DNA of 64,000 bases from contig JAVLUZ010000507.1 of NCBI GenBank assembly GCA_036768485.1, positions 1,683,579-1,747,578 on the forward strand, in the 5' to 3' direction. Made by a program: the position numbers and the translations under genes. The DNA is from Mermis nigrescens. Lineage: Eukaryota > Nematoda > Enoplea > Mermithida > Mermithidae. Below the pieces are notes generated by a model. It saw only the letters and a program-made list of their open reading frames with translations. It ran no database searches and had not been told where the DNA came from. How positions within the stretch are numbered: position 1 is the stretch's first letter; each line of letters opens with the position of its first letter. Positions 45,986-56,099 of the stretch are shown piece after piece.

Positions 45986-46345
45986 TTAAAAATTTTAAAT
46001 CCTGCAAATATTGGCCCCTAATGCACGCGTTATTGGCCAATATTGGCCTTTAACGAAAAATTCGGGGCCAACATTGGCCAATAATCAGTGCCCTCTATCT
46101 CCACGAATATTCGTCAACCGCCTAAACGCTTTGTTTTTCTGGACTCAGCGTCCTCGAATCTATCAGAAAAAATTGTTTTCAGGAGAATCGGTGACAAAAA
46201 AATTTTTGAAAAAAAAATTATGCAAAAAAAAGTTATGCTAAACCCAATTTTTAATTTCTACATTACAGTTCTGACGTTAACAAAGCCGAAGCAGGGTGTA
46301 ATCGATTCATCACGGTTATTATTTTAGACTTGTCGTGCATATCAA

Positions 46346-46468
46346 ATTGGTGCCAGCTGATGGTCTAAGCCTAAGGCACAATTGGGGCAAAAATTGCTCC
46401 GCTCGCTTCGCTCGCTCCGCAATTTTCGCCCCAATTATCTCAGGCTTAGACCATCAGCTGGCACCAAT
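46346..46468. repeat. Perfect 123-bp hairpin
   Basis: ATTGGTGCCAGCTGATGGTC.. pairs with ..GACCATCAGCTGGCACCAAT; loop GCTCGCTTCGCTCGCTCCGC. Same family as 42414-42534, again followed by TAAGCCTAAGCCTAAG. Confidence 0.9.
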
Positions 46469-46720
46469 GTGAATACACTTTCTAAGCCTAAGCCTAAGAT
46501 GTTCGTATAAGCAAGCTGGTCAGTTGTGGGCAAGTATCTATTTGCCAAAAATTTAGCTCGCATGGATCTAATCACCAAATTTTATCTAATATGGTTTTTC
46601 TCAATTTTCCCGATAACAGTGTTTTTACGCTTTTTTTAACGTCAGAACTGTAATGTAGAAATGTTAAAAATGGGGTTTAGCATAATTTTTTTTGCATAAT
46701 TTTTTTTATTCAAAAAATTT

Positions 46721-46968
46721 TTTGTCTCCGATTCTCCTAAAAATAATTTTTTCTGATAGATTCGACAACGCTGGAGTCCAGAAAACAAAAGCGTTTAGGG
46801 GCTGACGAATATTTGTGGAGATGGAGCCCTAAGAACATCAAAATAATTACGTTTTGCAAGTTTGAAGGGCTCCATCTCCATATAGTCACCCCTTAGCACT
46901 TCTCATTTCTGGACTCAACGTCTCAGATCTATCAGAAAAATTATTTTAGGAAAATCGGAGACAAAACC
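46721..46968. repeat. Complete foldback of the GTCTCCGATT repeat
   Basis: GTCTCCGATTCTCCTAAAA..GATGGAGCCCT and AGGGCTCCATCTCC..TTTTAGGAAAATCGGAGAC pair over about 100 bp per arm around a 30-bp spacer. Confidence 0.85.
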
Positions 46969-47127
46969 ATATTAGAAACTTTAGCCTGGAAAAAGTGTAC
47001 CTACCTAACTATTAAAAATTTCACGAAGTGATACATTATTTTAGAATGAGCAAGAGTAAATAGATAAACTATCACCATAAAACATGCATGTAATCGCTTA
47101 AAATTTTATGAGGGTCCCTCAGTATAC

Positions 47128-47340
47128 ATGTAACGGCTGGAAATCTAGGGTAGGGGTCCCTCGCCATTTTAGAAGGAGAGGGTTAGCGACTAGATCTAAA
47201 ATGGCAAAAACATATAAAAATAGCGAGAAAAGCGCATGTTTTCGCTAAAAAATGGGGGAGGGTGGTCAATTTTCAGTGGAAGGGGGAGGGGTAAGCGGCT
47301 CCATTTTTTGCTGCCGTTTACCCCCTGAAAATCTTTAAAA
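47128..47340. repeat. TACATGTAACGGC MITE copy
   Basis: Starts TACATGTAACGGCTGGAAATC, with GGGTAGGGGTCCCTCGCC, then GGGGGAGGGTGGTCAATTTTC; same type as 14560 and 1848. Confidence 0.5.
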
Positions 47341-47364
47341 TGGTAGAATATGCAATAAGGAATT

Positions 47365-48287
47365 CTACACCTTTTTACAGTTTTTGTTCTTCAAAAATCT
47401 TTGTACATGTACAAAGACGGTCCTGAAACGTCTTTGTACATCAGCAAAAATCTTCGCCGAATACAATAAGACCGTGCTTCTAAATGTGATAATTCGGCCT
47501 GAATTTAGTTGATAATATTAGTTCGGCGCCGACTGAGAAAGCTAAAATAACTTGTACTACAAAATCAGAAATATTACAAAAATTGTGATATGCGAATTAA
47601 ATTTTGTAATAAGCAACACTGCCCTTAGAATGGAAAAATGGAAAAATGTCAAATATTCAGAAACCCATAAATTAGCCAAGTACACTACTAAAGGTCGAAA
47701 AACTATGTTCTACCACACTGAAATCGTTACTGTACCATATTAAAGTATACTAAAATTTGCATGTACAAAACAGTGTTTTTTATATTCGCCGAAAATTTTC
47801 CCGATGTACAAAGACTTTTCAGGACTATCTTTGTACATGTACAAAGATTTTCGGGAAAAAACTGTAAAAAGGTGCAAAATTTCCAAAAAATTTTCTGCGC
47901 TTCGCTTTGATATGAAAAATTGTCCGTCCTATATATCTTTAAAATGGCAAAATTTGTATTTAGAATGGAAAAATGTCAAAGTTTTAGGCGCTTTGCGGCG
48001 TTTCAAGACAATTTTAGTAATTTTTGGCGTTAGAAACCTAGAAATTAGCTAAAATATACAATCAAAAGTCAAAAGACCCTGTTTTACCACACTAAAATCG
48101 CTACTGCACCATATTATAGTAACCAAAAATTTGTATGTACAAAATGTACAAAGACTTTTGGGACCATCTTTGTACATGCACAAACGGACCGTGTACAAAA
48201 AAAACACTGGTACAAAATGTACAAAGACTTTTGGGTACCATCTGTGTTCATGTATATACAAAGGTACATTGTACAAAAAAAGACTGT
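47365..48287. repeat. TGTACATGTACA MITE remnants hosting a nested copy
   Basis: 47365-47475 is a right half in plus orientation. 47620-47770 plus 48210-48287 is a reverse copy split by the complete copy 47771-48209. A further fragment lies at 48360-48415. Confidence 0.75.
47771..48209 (-). mobile_element. hAT-type MITE, TGTACATGTACA family, nested copy (perfect TSD)
   Basis: 439 bp, perfect duplication GTACAAAA (47763-47770, 48210-48217). Starts CAGTGTTTTTTATATTCGCC and ends GTACAAAAAAAACACTG. It inserted into the GTACAAAATG motif of a relative of itself. Confidence 0.93.
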
Positions 48288-49237
48288 CACATACTGATAG
48301 TATGCAAAAATGTGTATGTTTAAAAATATATTTACATAAGATATCTACAAAAATTTGTTAACTCATACAAAGACCTTTTCGGAGATCTTTGTACAAGCAC
48401 AAGAAGCTCGTACAACAGAATAGAGTTGGCTAATAATAGTCCACCACTTAATTTTCTGGTCCTCCAATTTGCGATTTCACCCCTCCCTCAACTCTGGACC
48501 TCAGAGACATATTTATTTTATCGGATCAGACGCAATTCTGCAGCGTAGTTTACATTCACCTATAATTAAGCTCCGTCCTAATAACTATTACACAAGAAAC
48601 GCGTTTTAAAGCACGCGGTTCCCATTCAATTAAATGTAAAAGTGTTTTTTGTAAAAATAATTTGTTGAAAACGTACAATTTCCAACTAGAAATAGAATGT
48701 ATTTGTCAACTCTAAATCTTTTAGTCATAGCTATGAATGAATGAGTTAAAAGTAGCATTTAGTTGAAATAAGTTGAGTGGAGGAATCGAAAACATGCAGA
48801 TTTTCCTGAACATTTATTCAGTAAAAGCTCATTTATACACAGTAGCAAAGTTGTAACAAGGACTAAGTAAGTATACATATGGTCTAATCAGTATATACAG
48901 TTCTCAAAATTAACACTTGCTCATTGATAAACAAGTGCCAGTATCACAGCCTGTATAAAATACGAATTACACTAAATTTTTCCCCGGCCCCGGCCATTTT
49001 TTGACCTTGCCCTGGCCGGGGCCGGGGATGCCAAAAAATGGCCAGGGATTGTCGGGGCCGGGGCCGGGGCCCCGATCGATCACTACTGGTAACCCTGACA
49101 GGGTTAGCAAGTAGTATCCGGTGAAAGCTGCCACCTAATTGGTTTGATTTAAGTCAAGTCAAAAACAAATAAGGCAGTCCTCGGATTTTTTCAGTAGATT
49201 CATGTGACTGACCAAAATGTTGGTGCCAACTGCCAGC

Positions 49238-51760
49238 TAGTGATCGACCGGAGATCCGGCTCCGGCCTCAGCAAATCCGGCCATTTTTTCCACTCCGGTG
49301 CTCCGGCCGGAGGACATCCAAAAATCGGCTGGAGGCCAGAGAATTTTCCGTTTTTTGCATAGTGACCGAACGTACTAATTGCTGACATTATGCTTAATAA
49401 ATTTAGTCAGAGCACAATATAATAGCAGAAAAAGGAAATAACACCAAATAAAGTGTCTATCACCACCACAATCATAAAATATTTATTTTCAGGAAAAAAC
49501 GAAAATGAAAATGAAACAAAAATTGTGAAAATCGCTGCAGTTAATTCCTGTTAACACTAGAAGTCAAAGGGTAGTATAAGATGCAGCCTGGCCTGCACTG
49601 CACATGCTATACTGATTTTCCAGATAATGTTGCTGTCCATTCTGTACGTCATATTCGTGGTTCACTGAACATAATATAGTTTGTAACGTACCTATGTATA
49701 TACGGTACATTCAATCATGCTTTAACATCAAATATTGCCTATTGACGCTTTATTTAGGGCAGGCTAAGGAGACGACAGCTTTTTTCTTAATAAAGGCATT
49801 GAATAAAATTTTGTTGAATGTAGTCTATTTTACCAGTTGCGGATCAAGAATTTTCCTAAGGAGGGCGGTATCCCTACTTTTCCAAAAACAGCCAAAAACA
49901 TGTCCGAAAATTTGCCCTCAAAGCGCGACATAGCGTTTTTTCAGTGTTTTACATTGTATACTTTTACATAAAATCACTTTTGACGCAATATTTTTCCTTA
50001 AAATTTTAAAATTTTAGACAATTTTGTGTGAAAAAAATCATTAAATTTCTTTGACTTCAACAAAAACTTGATGCGGAAGCGCTGGAAAATTTGTCGAAAT
50101 TAAAGCGGATAGATGTAAAGAAACATGATTTATTGCTTGATGCGAATTTTAGACCTTTTTAGCAGTTTTTATCTTTCCAAAAATCTTTCTACATGTACAA
50201 AGACGGCCTCAAAAAGTCTTTGTACATTGGGAAAAATCTTTGCCGAACATAAAAAAACCATGCTTCTAGGTCATAAAAAGTAAATAAATGTTCATTAATA
50301 GGTATCATCCAGCGCGTAGCACCGGAAAAGTTTGAGAAATTATGGTCACTGATGTCCAGAAATCATTGCAAATTGTATATCCATTCTTTAAGATTTTCCT
50401 AAGGGGGCGGTATCCTTACTTTTCCTAAAACAGTCAAAAATAGGTACAAAAATTTGCCCTTAACGCGACGAAATAGCGTTTTTTCAGTGTTCTACATTGT
50501 GTACTTTTACATAAAATCACTTTTAATCCAATATTTTTGCTAAAAATTTTGGATTTTCGATAATTTTGTGCAAGAAAATCATTAACTTTCTTTGACTTTA
50601 TAAAAATCTGGCGTGAAGCGCCAGAAAACTGTGAAATCAAAGGCCGATAGACGTCTAGAAACAGTCAGTGTTTTTTGTACAAGGTCCGTTTGTACATGTA
50701 CAAAGATCATCCCCAAAAGTCTTTGTACATTTTGCACACACAAATTTTTAAGTACTATCATTTGGTACAGTAGCGATTTTAGTGTGGTAAAAACAGAGTT
50801 GTTCGAATTTTGGTAGTGTGTTTCAGGTAATTTCTGGGCCTCTTAGGGCGAAAACCACTAAGAATCGTAAAACTGCGCAAAGCGCCGAAAAATTTGACAT
50901 TTTTCCTTTTGAAATGCAATTTCTGTCATTATAAAGATATATAGAACATACAATCACTCATTTTGGCACGAAGAACCGGAAATATTTTTCGAATTACAGA
51001 CCTTTTTGCAATTTCTGTCTTCCCAAAAATCTTTGTACATGTACAAAGACGGTCCCAAAAATTTTTGTACATCGGGAAAATTTTTGCCAAATACAAATAA
51101 AATCGTGTCTAGAAGCATCATTTACTGCTAGATTTCTTGTAGGTATTTATAGCATTTGATGCAAAACATCGAAAATTTTAATCGAAAATAGAAGAAAACT
51201 ATGCAAAAATAGCTTTTTCTGCTGTAAAAATTGTTTTGAAACCCACATGAAGAGATAATGGCTTTCAGGTCGCCAAGAAAGTAAATAAATCTCATTAATA
51301 GGTACATATCATCCAACGCATAGCGCCGGAAAAATTTTGAGAAATTATGGTCACTGATGGCCAAAAATCATTGCAAATTGCATATCCAATTCTTTATCTC
51401 GCCAAATATTTTTGGCCAAGATGAGGGCAGCCACCCCGCCCTCCCATAAATCCGCCCCTGCATTCTTTATCTCACCAAATATTTTTGGCCAATGGAGGCG
51501 GCCGCCCCCCACCGTCCCCCTTAAATCCACCCCTGTATTTCTTATAACTAACTAACTGATATGCAAAGATGCATGTGCACTATAATCTAGGTCTTGGTCA
51601 CAAAGATGTCCTATCTATCTGCACGTGTAAAAATATATTTCTCTGGCTCCGGCCTCCGGCTCCGGCCTCCGGCTCCGGCTCTGGCCAGAGCAACATGGTT
51701 CAATCCGGCTCAGGCCGGATCTCCGGCTCCGGCCATTTTGGTTGCTCCGGTCGATCACTA
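49238..51760. mobile_element. hAT-ended element with CTCCGGC-rich termini
   Basis: 2523 bp, TAGTGATCGACCGG to CCGGTCGATCACTA, flanks CTGCCAGC and CTGCAAGC (7 of 8). Terminal arrays are CTCCGGC/GCCGGAG words instead of the CCGGGGCC of 41118-49085. Inside are GCGGATCAAGAATTTTCC-type MITE pieces (from 49840; CACCCCTGTA end at 51534), a half and a full TGTACATGTACA MITE and two related 0.5-kb blocks (49925-50140, 50465-50640). No transposase. Confidence 0.85.
50662..51107 (+). mobile_element. hAT-type MITE, TGTACATGTACA family, copy in 49238 element
   Basis: 446 bp, flanks TCTAGAAA and TCTAGAAG (7 of 8). Starts CAGTCAGTGTTTTTTGTACA and ends AATAAAATCGTG. Confidence 0.82.
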
Positions 51761-51765
51761 CTGCA

Positions 51766-51864
51766 AGCGTTTAAAATAAGCCTAAGCAATGGGATGCAAC
51801 TCGTGTCGCTCGCTCCACTCGCTCCGCTCGTCGCATTCCATTACTCAGGCTTATTTTAAACGCT
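51766..51864. repeat. 99-bp hairpin, GCTCGC loop
   Basis: AGCGTTTAAAATAAGCCTAAG pairs with the reverse at TCAGGCTTATTTTAAACGCT; loop GTCGCTCGCTCCACTCGCTC. Same design as 42414-42534 with different stem sequence. Confidence 0.85.
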
Positions 51865-51970
51865 AACTCTCTATATTTTGGTCATTTCATGATTCTAAGC
51901 TTAAGCCTAATCAGCTGGTAAACTAGCAAAACAATACAAATACCTTGCAATCTTTCCCAAAATTAACCAA

Positions 51971-52034
51971 CGTTAGTCGATTGGTTATGGTTCTGGACTT
52001 TAGAGCAAGAGGTCCACATTTCGAATCTGACTGC
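51971..52034 (+). repeat. tRNA-like sequence, copy 1
   Basis: CGTTAGTCGATTGGTTATGG (box A fits TRGYNNANNGG), TTCTGGACTTTAGAGCAAGAGG, ACATTTCGAATCTG (near box B). Copies at 53865-53930 and 54882-54940. Always follows a hairpin and AATCAGCTGGTAAAC.., so it belongs to one composite repeat. Confidence 0.6.
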
Positions 52035-52076
52035 TAGCAACTTTCTCTCGTTTCCTCCAGATGCTACCGTCTGCAC

Positions 52077-53690
52077 CAGGGATGGAAAAAACCTAGGGCT
52101 TAACTTAAGAATATGGTAATATTGGAAAAGGTGAAAAACGAATATGGAATGCCAAAATTTCTTGCCAAAATGATAGAACATGATAAATTGAAGCACAGAA
52201 AAAAATTTGGTGAAAATCTGAGCGATACTTGCAAAGTTGCTGGCAACTCTCGATTTGAGTGTTGCATGGGACAATTAAACGGCTCGATCCAAGGACTTAC
52301 ACATTTGTCAGAAATAAATAATAAAGGCTGAAATTACGGAAGGAAGCATATCAATGAAGGAGAAAGAGAAAAAAGGCAGAAAAAGCTGTTTGAAATTTTA
52401 AAAAATTTAAAAAGTTTTCATATTTTTCTCATGTTTTTCGGTTTTACTCGATAAGATATATGGAAATCTAAGTTTTTGCTTCTATAGTCAGACATAGGCT
52501 TAGTATATCTGAAATGGTGTTTCAAGCTGCTTAGGTCGAGGTCGCTCCCGCTCAGGTCGATGTATAGATGCTTAGGTCGATGTATAGATGCTCAGATCGA
52601 TGTATATATGCTTAGGATCGATGTATAGATGCTCAAGTCGATGTATAGATGCTTAGGTCGACGTAAATTGGGTATCTACGTGCGATTCTGCATTCAGCTG
52701 TTTGAATCTTTAAATAGTTAGGTTGAGAAGATGCTTCCTTAGTTCGAAAAGAGGCTAATTACAGAAACCCATAGCTTTTGTAATATTGATCATGAGACGG
52801 ATGAAATTTTTTTCAACGCTTTCTTTCAACATGTTCTATGTACTGAGCAAAAAAATCCGCTCTTCTGAAGTTTATTTGTTAGTATTCTGAAAGTATCATA
52901 TTCTTAAGTTACTCCAAAACCCAGATTTGAAAATTTCGAATTTTTGATTTTTGGGTTTTTTGTGGGATTTTTGCGGGTTTTTTTGGGTTTTTAAGAGTTT
53001 TTTATGGTTTTTTTAATAAAAATTCTAGCTCGAGCTATAGATAGTAGCTGAGAATACTTCAACAGCTTCAAGACACAAAACAAAACAAGTAAACAACAAA
53101 TTTATTCAGCTAATACACAAAATTCAACAACAAAATTGGTCATTCACAAGCACAATCCATGCCACATACCTATACATGTGCATCTGTCTCTTAAATGCTC
53201 AGTCAGACACTAGGATTTAGCCAACAGAACAGATGCATCGGATCTAGCTCTCAAAAAATTATTGAAAATTCAGCAGGCTCATAATACTTCTCCTGTAAAA
53301 TCAAATTTTATCTTTGCATACAAACGCTTACAACAAAAATGGATTTTTAATAAAATCCTCATTGTACAAATGAAACAAGAACAGCATATTAATTGGTATA
53401 TGTGAGCGGTAATCTTATCCATCCATCACTGTAGTATCTCCTTCCTCTTCATCGCGAATTGTGCTCAAAATCAGCTAACATGGAATCACAAAGCAATTGT
53501 AAAAGGAACAACCATGATACAAAAAACATTGACAATACACAGTATTTAATTCCATTAAAAAAATTGTAAATGTGTGGATAAAAAACCCAAAAAAACTCAA
53601 AAAATCCAAAACCCAACGATTTCTTGCACCAAAAAAACCCACAAAAACCCAAAAAACCCATGTTAAAAAAACCCAGCCTTGCCAACCCTG
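52077..53690. mobile_element. hAT-type element, CAGGGNTGG ends, perfect TSD
   Basis: 1614 bp between exact 8-bp duplications GTCTGCAC (52069-52076, 53691-53698). Ends CAGGGATGGAAAAAACC and, reversed, CAGGGTTGGCAAGGCTGGG. Inverted GGGTTTTT arrays lie at 52920-53020 and 53575-53680. Also inside: a 21-bp tandem array (52546-52671) and a 72-codon frame at 52113 without recognisable domain. CAGGG-type ends with 8-bp TSD are classic hAT. Confidence 0.9.
52546..52671 (+). repeat. ~21-bp tandem array
   Basis: About six units of TCGATGTATAGATGCT(T/C)AGG, alternating T and C at one position. Confidence 0.9.
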
Positions 53691-53864
53691 GTCTGCACAC
53701 ATACGCTCTTGTAACATGACTATTCGCTTCGCTCGCTCCGCTCATCACATCCCATTACACAGGCTTATTTTAAACGCTGGCACCAACATTTTGGCCAGCC
53801 TAATCAGCTGGTAAACCAACGCAAAACATTACAAATACCCTGCAATCTTTCTTGAAATTAACTA

Positions 53865-53930
53865 GCGTTAGTCGATTGGTTATGGTTCTGGACTTTAGAG
53901 CAAGAGGTTCACGTTTCGAATCCGACTGCC
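53865..53930 (+). repeat. tRNA-like sequence, copy 2
   Basis: GCGTTAGTCGATTGGTTATGG, TTCTGGACTTTAGAGCAAGAGG, ACGTTTCGAATCC. Nearly identical to copy 1. Confidence 0.6.
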
Positions 53931-54247
53931 AGCAACTTTCTCTCCTTTCCTTAGATGCTATCAACTGCACACATACGCCCTTATAATATGACTATGTTAA
54001 TACATATGTGAACCAGCTACACAAATGCCGGTTTTTAGGCTGTTGGGTTTTTTTTAGTTGTAGGGGTTTTTCTGGGTTTTTGGAAATAGTTGAAGTTTTT
54101 TGGTGTTTTATAAATCATATTATTTGACTTAGTATTCCATCAAAAACTACAAATTTTTTGGCGCTTTGTGCCGAATTTGAATGAAACTGCTGGTAGGACG
54201 TTTTAAAAACTTATACAGCAAATACAACTCAGTGAAAGTTGCGCTGC

Positions 54248-54690
54248 CATTGAACTGGTTCGAATTGAGTCAAGTCAAAGATAAATAAGGCAGTGCTTGG
54301 ATTGTTTTTGTAGATTCATGTGACTGACCAAAGTGTTGGTGCCAGCACTTAAAAATAAGCCTAAGTAATAGGATGGTTCGAATTGAGTCAAGTCGAAGAC
54401 AAATAAGGCAGTGCTCGTTCCTGTAGATTCATGTGACTGACCAAAATGTTGGTGCCAGCATTTAAAATAAGCCTAAGTAATGGGATGGTTCTGATTGAGT
54501 CAAGTCGAAGACAAATAAGGCAGTGCTCGGATTGTTTCTGTAGATTCATGTGACTGACCAAAATGTTGGTGCCAGCATTTAAAATAAGCCTGAGTAATGG
54601 GATGGTTCGAAATGAGTCAAGTTGAAGACAAATAAGGCAGTGCTTGGAATTTTTCTGTAGATTCATGTGACTGACAAAAATGTTGGTGCC
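54248..54690 (+). repeat. ~121-bp tandem array, 3.5 units
   Basis: Each unit carries GGTTCGAATTGAGTCAAGTC, GACAAATAAGGCAGTGCTC, GTAGATTCATGTGACTGACC, AAAATGTTGGTGCCAGC and TTTAAAATAAGCCTAAGTAA. A single unit also lies at 49138-49237, where the 49238 element inserted. Confidence 0.85.
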
Positions 54691-54781
54691 AGCGTTTAAA
54701 ATAAGTTTAAGTAATGGGATGCAGCTCCCGTCGCTCGCTCCGTTTGTCATATCCCATTACTCAGGCTTATTTTAAACGCTT
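54691..54781. repeat. 91-bp hairpin closing the tandem array
   Basis: AGCGTTTAAAATAAGTTTAA pairs with GGCTTATTTTAAACGCT; loop CCCGTCGCTCGCTCCG. Confidence 0.8.
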
Positions 54782-54881
54782 ATGACATTTGGTCAGTCCA
54801 TGATACTAAGCCTAAACCTAATAAGCAGGTAAACCAATGCAGAATGTTACTGATACCTTGCATTGTTTATCGAAGTGAACC

Positions 54882-54940
54882 AGCGTTAGTCAATTGGTTA
54901 AGGTTCTGGACTTTGGAGCAAGAGGTCCACATTTTGAAGG
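54882..54940 (+). repeat. tRNA-like sequence, copy 3 (truncated)
   Basis: GCGTTAGTCAATTGGTTAAGG, TTCTGGACTTTGGAGCAAGAGG, then ACATTTTGAAGG: box B is lost where the next array begins. Confidence 0.55.
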
Positions 54941-55990
54941 GTAAAGGTAAAATCCAGAACCAGGACCAAAATCAGACTCAGGACAAATGGGTTGAATCCG
55001 GAACCAGGTTCAGGACAAATGGGTAAAATTTGTAAGCAGAGCCGGAACCTGACTCAGGACAAATGGGTAAAATGCGGAACCAGGATTGGAACCAGACTCA
55101 GGACAAATGGATAAAATCCAGACAATCAATCAGAACAATGGAAAGATCAGGTTCCATGAGCGCTACCGAGGTTCACAAGCGCCACTGGGTTCACAAGCGC
55201 CACTGGGGTTTACAACCACCACCAAGATCCATGAGCGCCACTGATCTTCACAAGTGCCATTATGGTTCACAAGCGCCACTGGGGTTCACAAGTGCCACCA
55301 GGTTTCACAAGCGCCACTGAAGTTCACAAGCACCACTAAGGTGCTCAAGCGCCACTCTGGTCAACAAGCACCACCTAGGTCCACAAGCGCCACTAGGATT
55401 CACGAGTGCCATAAAGGTCCACAAGCGCCACCAAGGTCCACAAGCCCCACTGTGGACCTCGTTGGTGCTTGTTTACCATAGTGGCGCTTGTGTACCTTCA
55501 TGGCACTTGCGAACCTCAGCAGCGCTTGTGAACCTCAGTGGCGCTTGTGAACCCCAGTGGTGCTTGTGAACTCCGGTGGCGCTCATGAGACCGCAGTGGC
55601 GCTCATGGACATTGTTGGCAGTTTTGAACCCCATAAGGCCCCCCTTTGGGCACCCTTACCTAGTTCCAGAACTACCCCACTCCCATTGCATTGATTTTGT
55701 CTTTGTCCTGTTTGATTGTCCGGATTTTACCCAATTTGTCCCATACTGGCCAGTCCGACCCTACATATCTAATACATTGTCCTGATTGATTGTCCAGATT
55801 TTACCCAGTTTGTCCGGTCCCAGCCAGTTGGACCCTACATATCTTATACATTGTCCTGATCGATCATACGGATTTTACCCATTTGTCCAATGTCTGGTTC
55901 CGATCCTGGGTCCGGATTTTACACATTTGTCCTATGTCTGGTTCCGGATCAGCGACGTTCTTCTACTTCATCGGATGCGATCTGCATACA
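54940..55990. repeat. Giant imperfect palindrome made of two tandem arrays
   Basis: From the outside in: units of GGAACCAG..CTCAGGACAAATGGGTAAAA (54940-55130) face reversed units TTTTACCCA(A/T)TTGTCC..CTGGTTCCGG (55680-55950). Inside, about 16 units of GGTTCACAAGCGCCACTG (55145-55450) turn at about 55452 into about 8 reversed units (AGTGGCGCTTGTGAACC, to 55620). Confidence 0.88.
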
Positions 55991-56099
55991 TACGCCTTTA
56001 CAATATGACTATCGTAATACATATGTGAACCTGCTACACAAATGCCAAACTATTGATATGAATTCTTTTGTGCACACTTAAAGTATTACAGAGTCAATT

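Larger units (their letters stand above)
44885..46048. repeat. Inverted pair of ~205-bp tRNA-derived repeats
   Basis: Left arm 44885-45090 and right arm 45842-46048 are near-exact reverse copies (GGCCAATATTGGCCAATAACGCG.., ..GCTATCTGTTATATACAGTATACGCAGT). The spacer of 0.75 kb contains a TA-duplicating MITE (45351-45588) and unremarkable AT-rich DNA. Confidence 0.85.
41639..46200. repeat. Long inverted repeats around the Merlin-type gene
   Basis: Left arm 41639-41847 (GTCTCCGATTCTCCTAAAA..GAGTCCAGAAATGAAAAGCG..GCTGACGAATATTTGTGG..GGCCCCGAATTTCTCGTTAA) is matched in reverse by 46037-46197 (TTAACGAAAAATTCGGGGCC..CACGAATATTCGTC..GGAGAATCGGTGAC). A complete foldback of the same sequence lies at 46721-46968. 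The arms could be the Merlin element's ends, but no target duplication was found. Confidence 0.65.
41118..49085. mobile_element. 8-kb hAT-ended composite element, perfect TSD
   Basis: Starts TAGTGATCGACCGGGGC and ends GCCCCGATCGATCACTA; flanked by the exact 8-bp duplication CTGGTAAC (41110-41117, 49086-49093). About 100 bp at each end is built from CCGGGGCC words. Inside: a Merlin-type transposase (42074-43690), long inverted arms, tRNA-like arms, two perfect hairpins, a TA-duplicating MITE and several TGTACATGTACA MITEs. An acidic open tail at 41359-41460 might be a hAT transposase remnant. No complete hAT gene, so mobility would need a helper. Confidence 0.88.

Noticed and set aside
41118..49085. 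Helitron or Maverick as explanation for the 8-kb block
   Set aside because: A perfect 8-bp TSD with inverted TAGTGATCGACCGG ends indicates hAT; no Rep/helicase, polymerase B or capsid-like genes seen.
52920..53020. Telomeric repeat tract
   Set aside because: GGGTTTTT units are irregular and mirrored at 53575-53680 inside one element with a TSD, so not a telomere.
53449..53748. Gly/Phe/Trp-rich frame
   Set aside because: Arises from the GGGTTTTTT array at the end of the hAT element 52077-53690.
54388..54750. Frame with three repeats of LILNAGTNI..SHMNLQ
   Set aside because: Translation of the ~121-bp non-coding tandem array ending in a hairpin; no start context or codon bias.
55063..55481. 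Repeat-protein-like frames (HKRHWG, QAPPRSTSAT)
   Set aside because: Translation of the GGTTCACAAGCGCCACTG tandem array; the array inverts mid-way.
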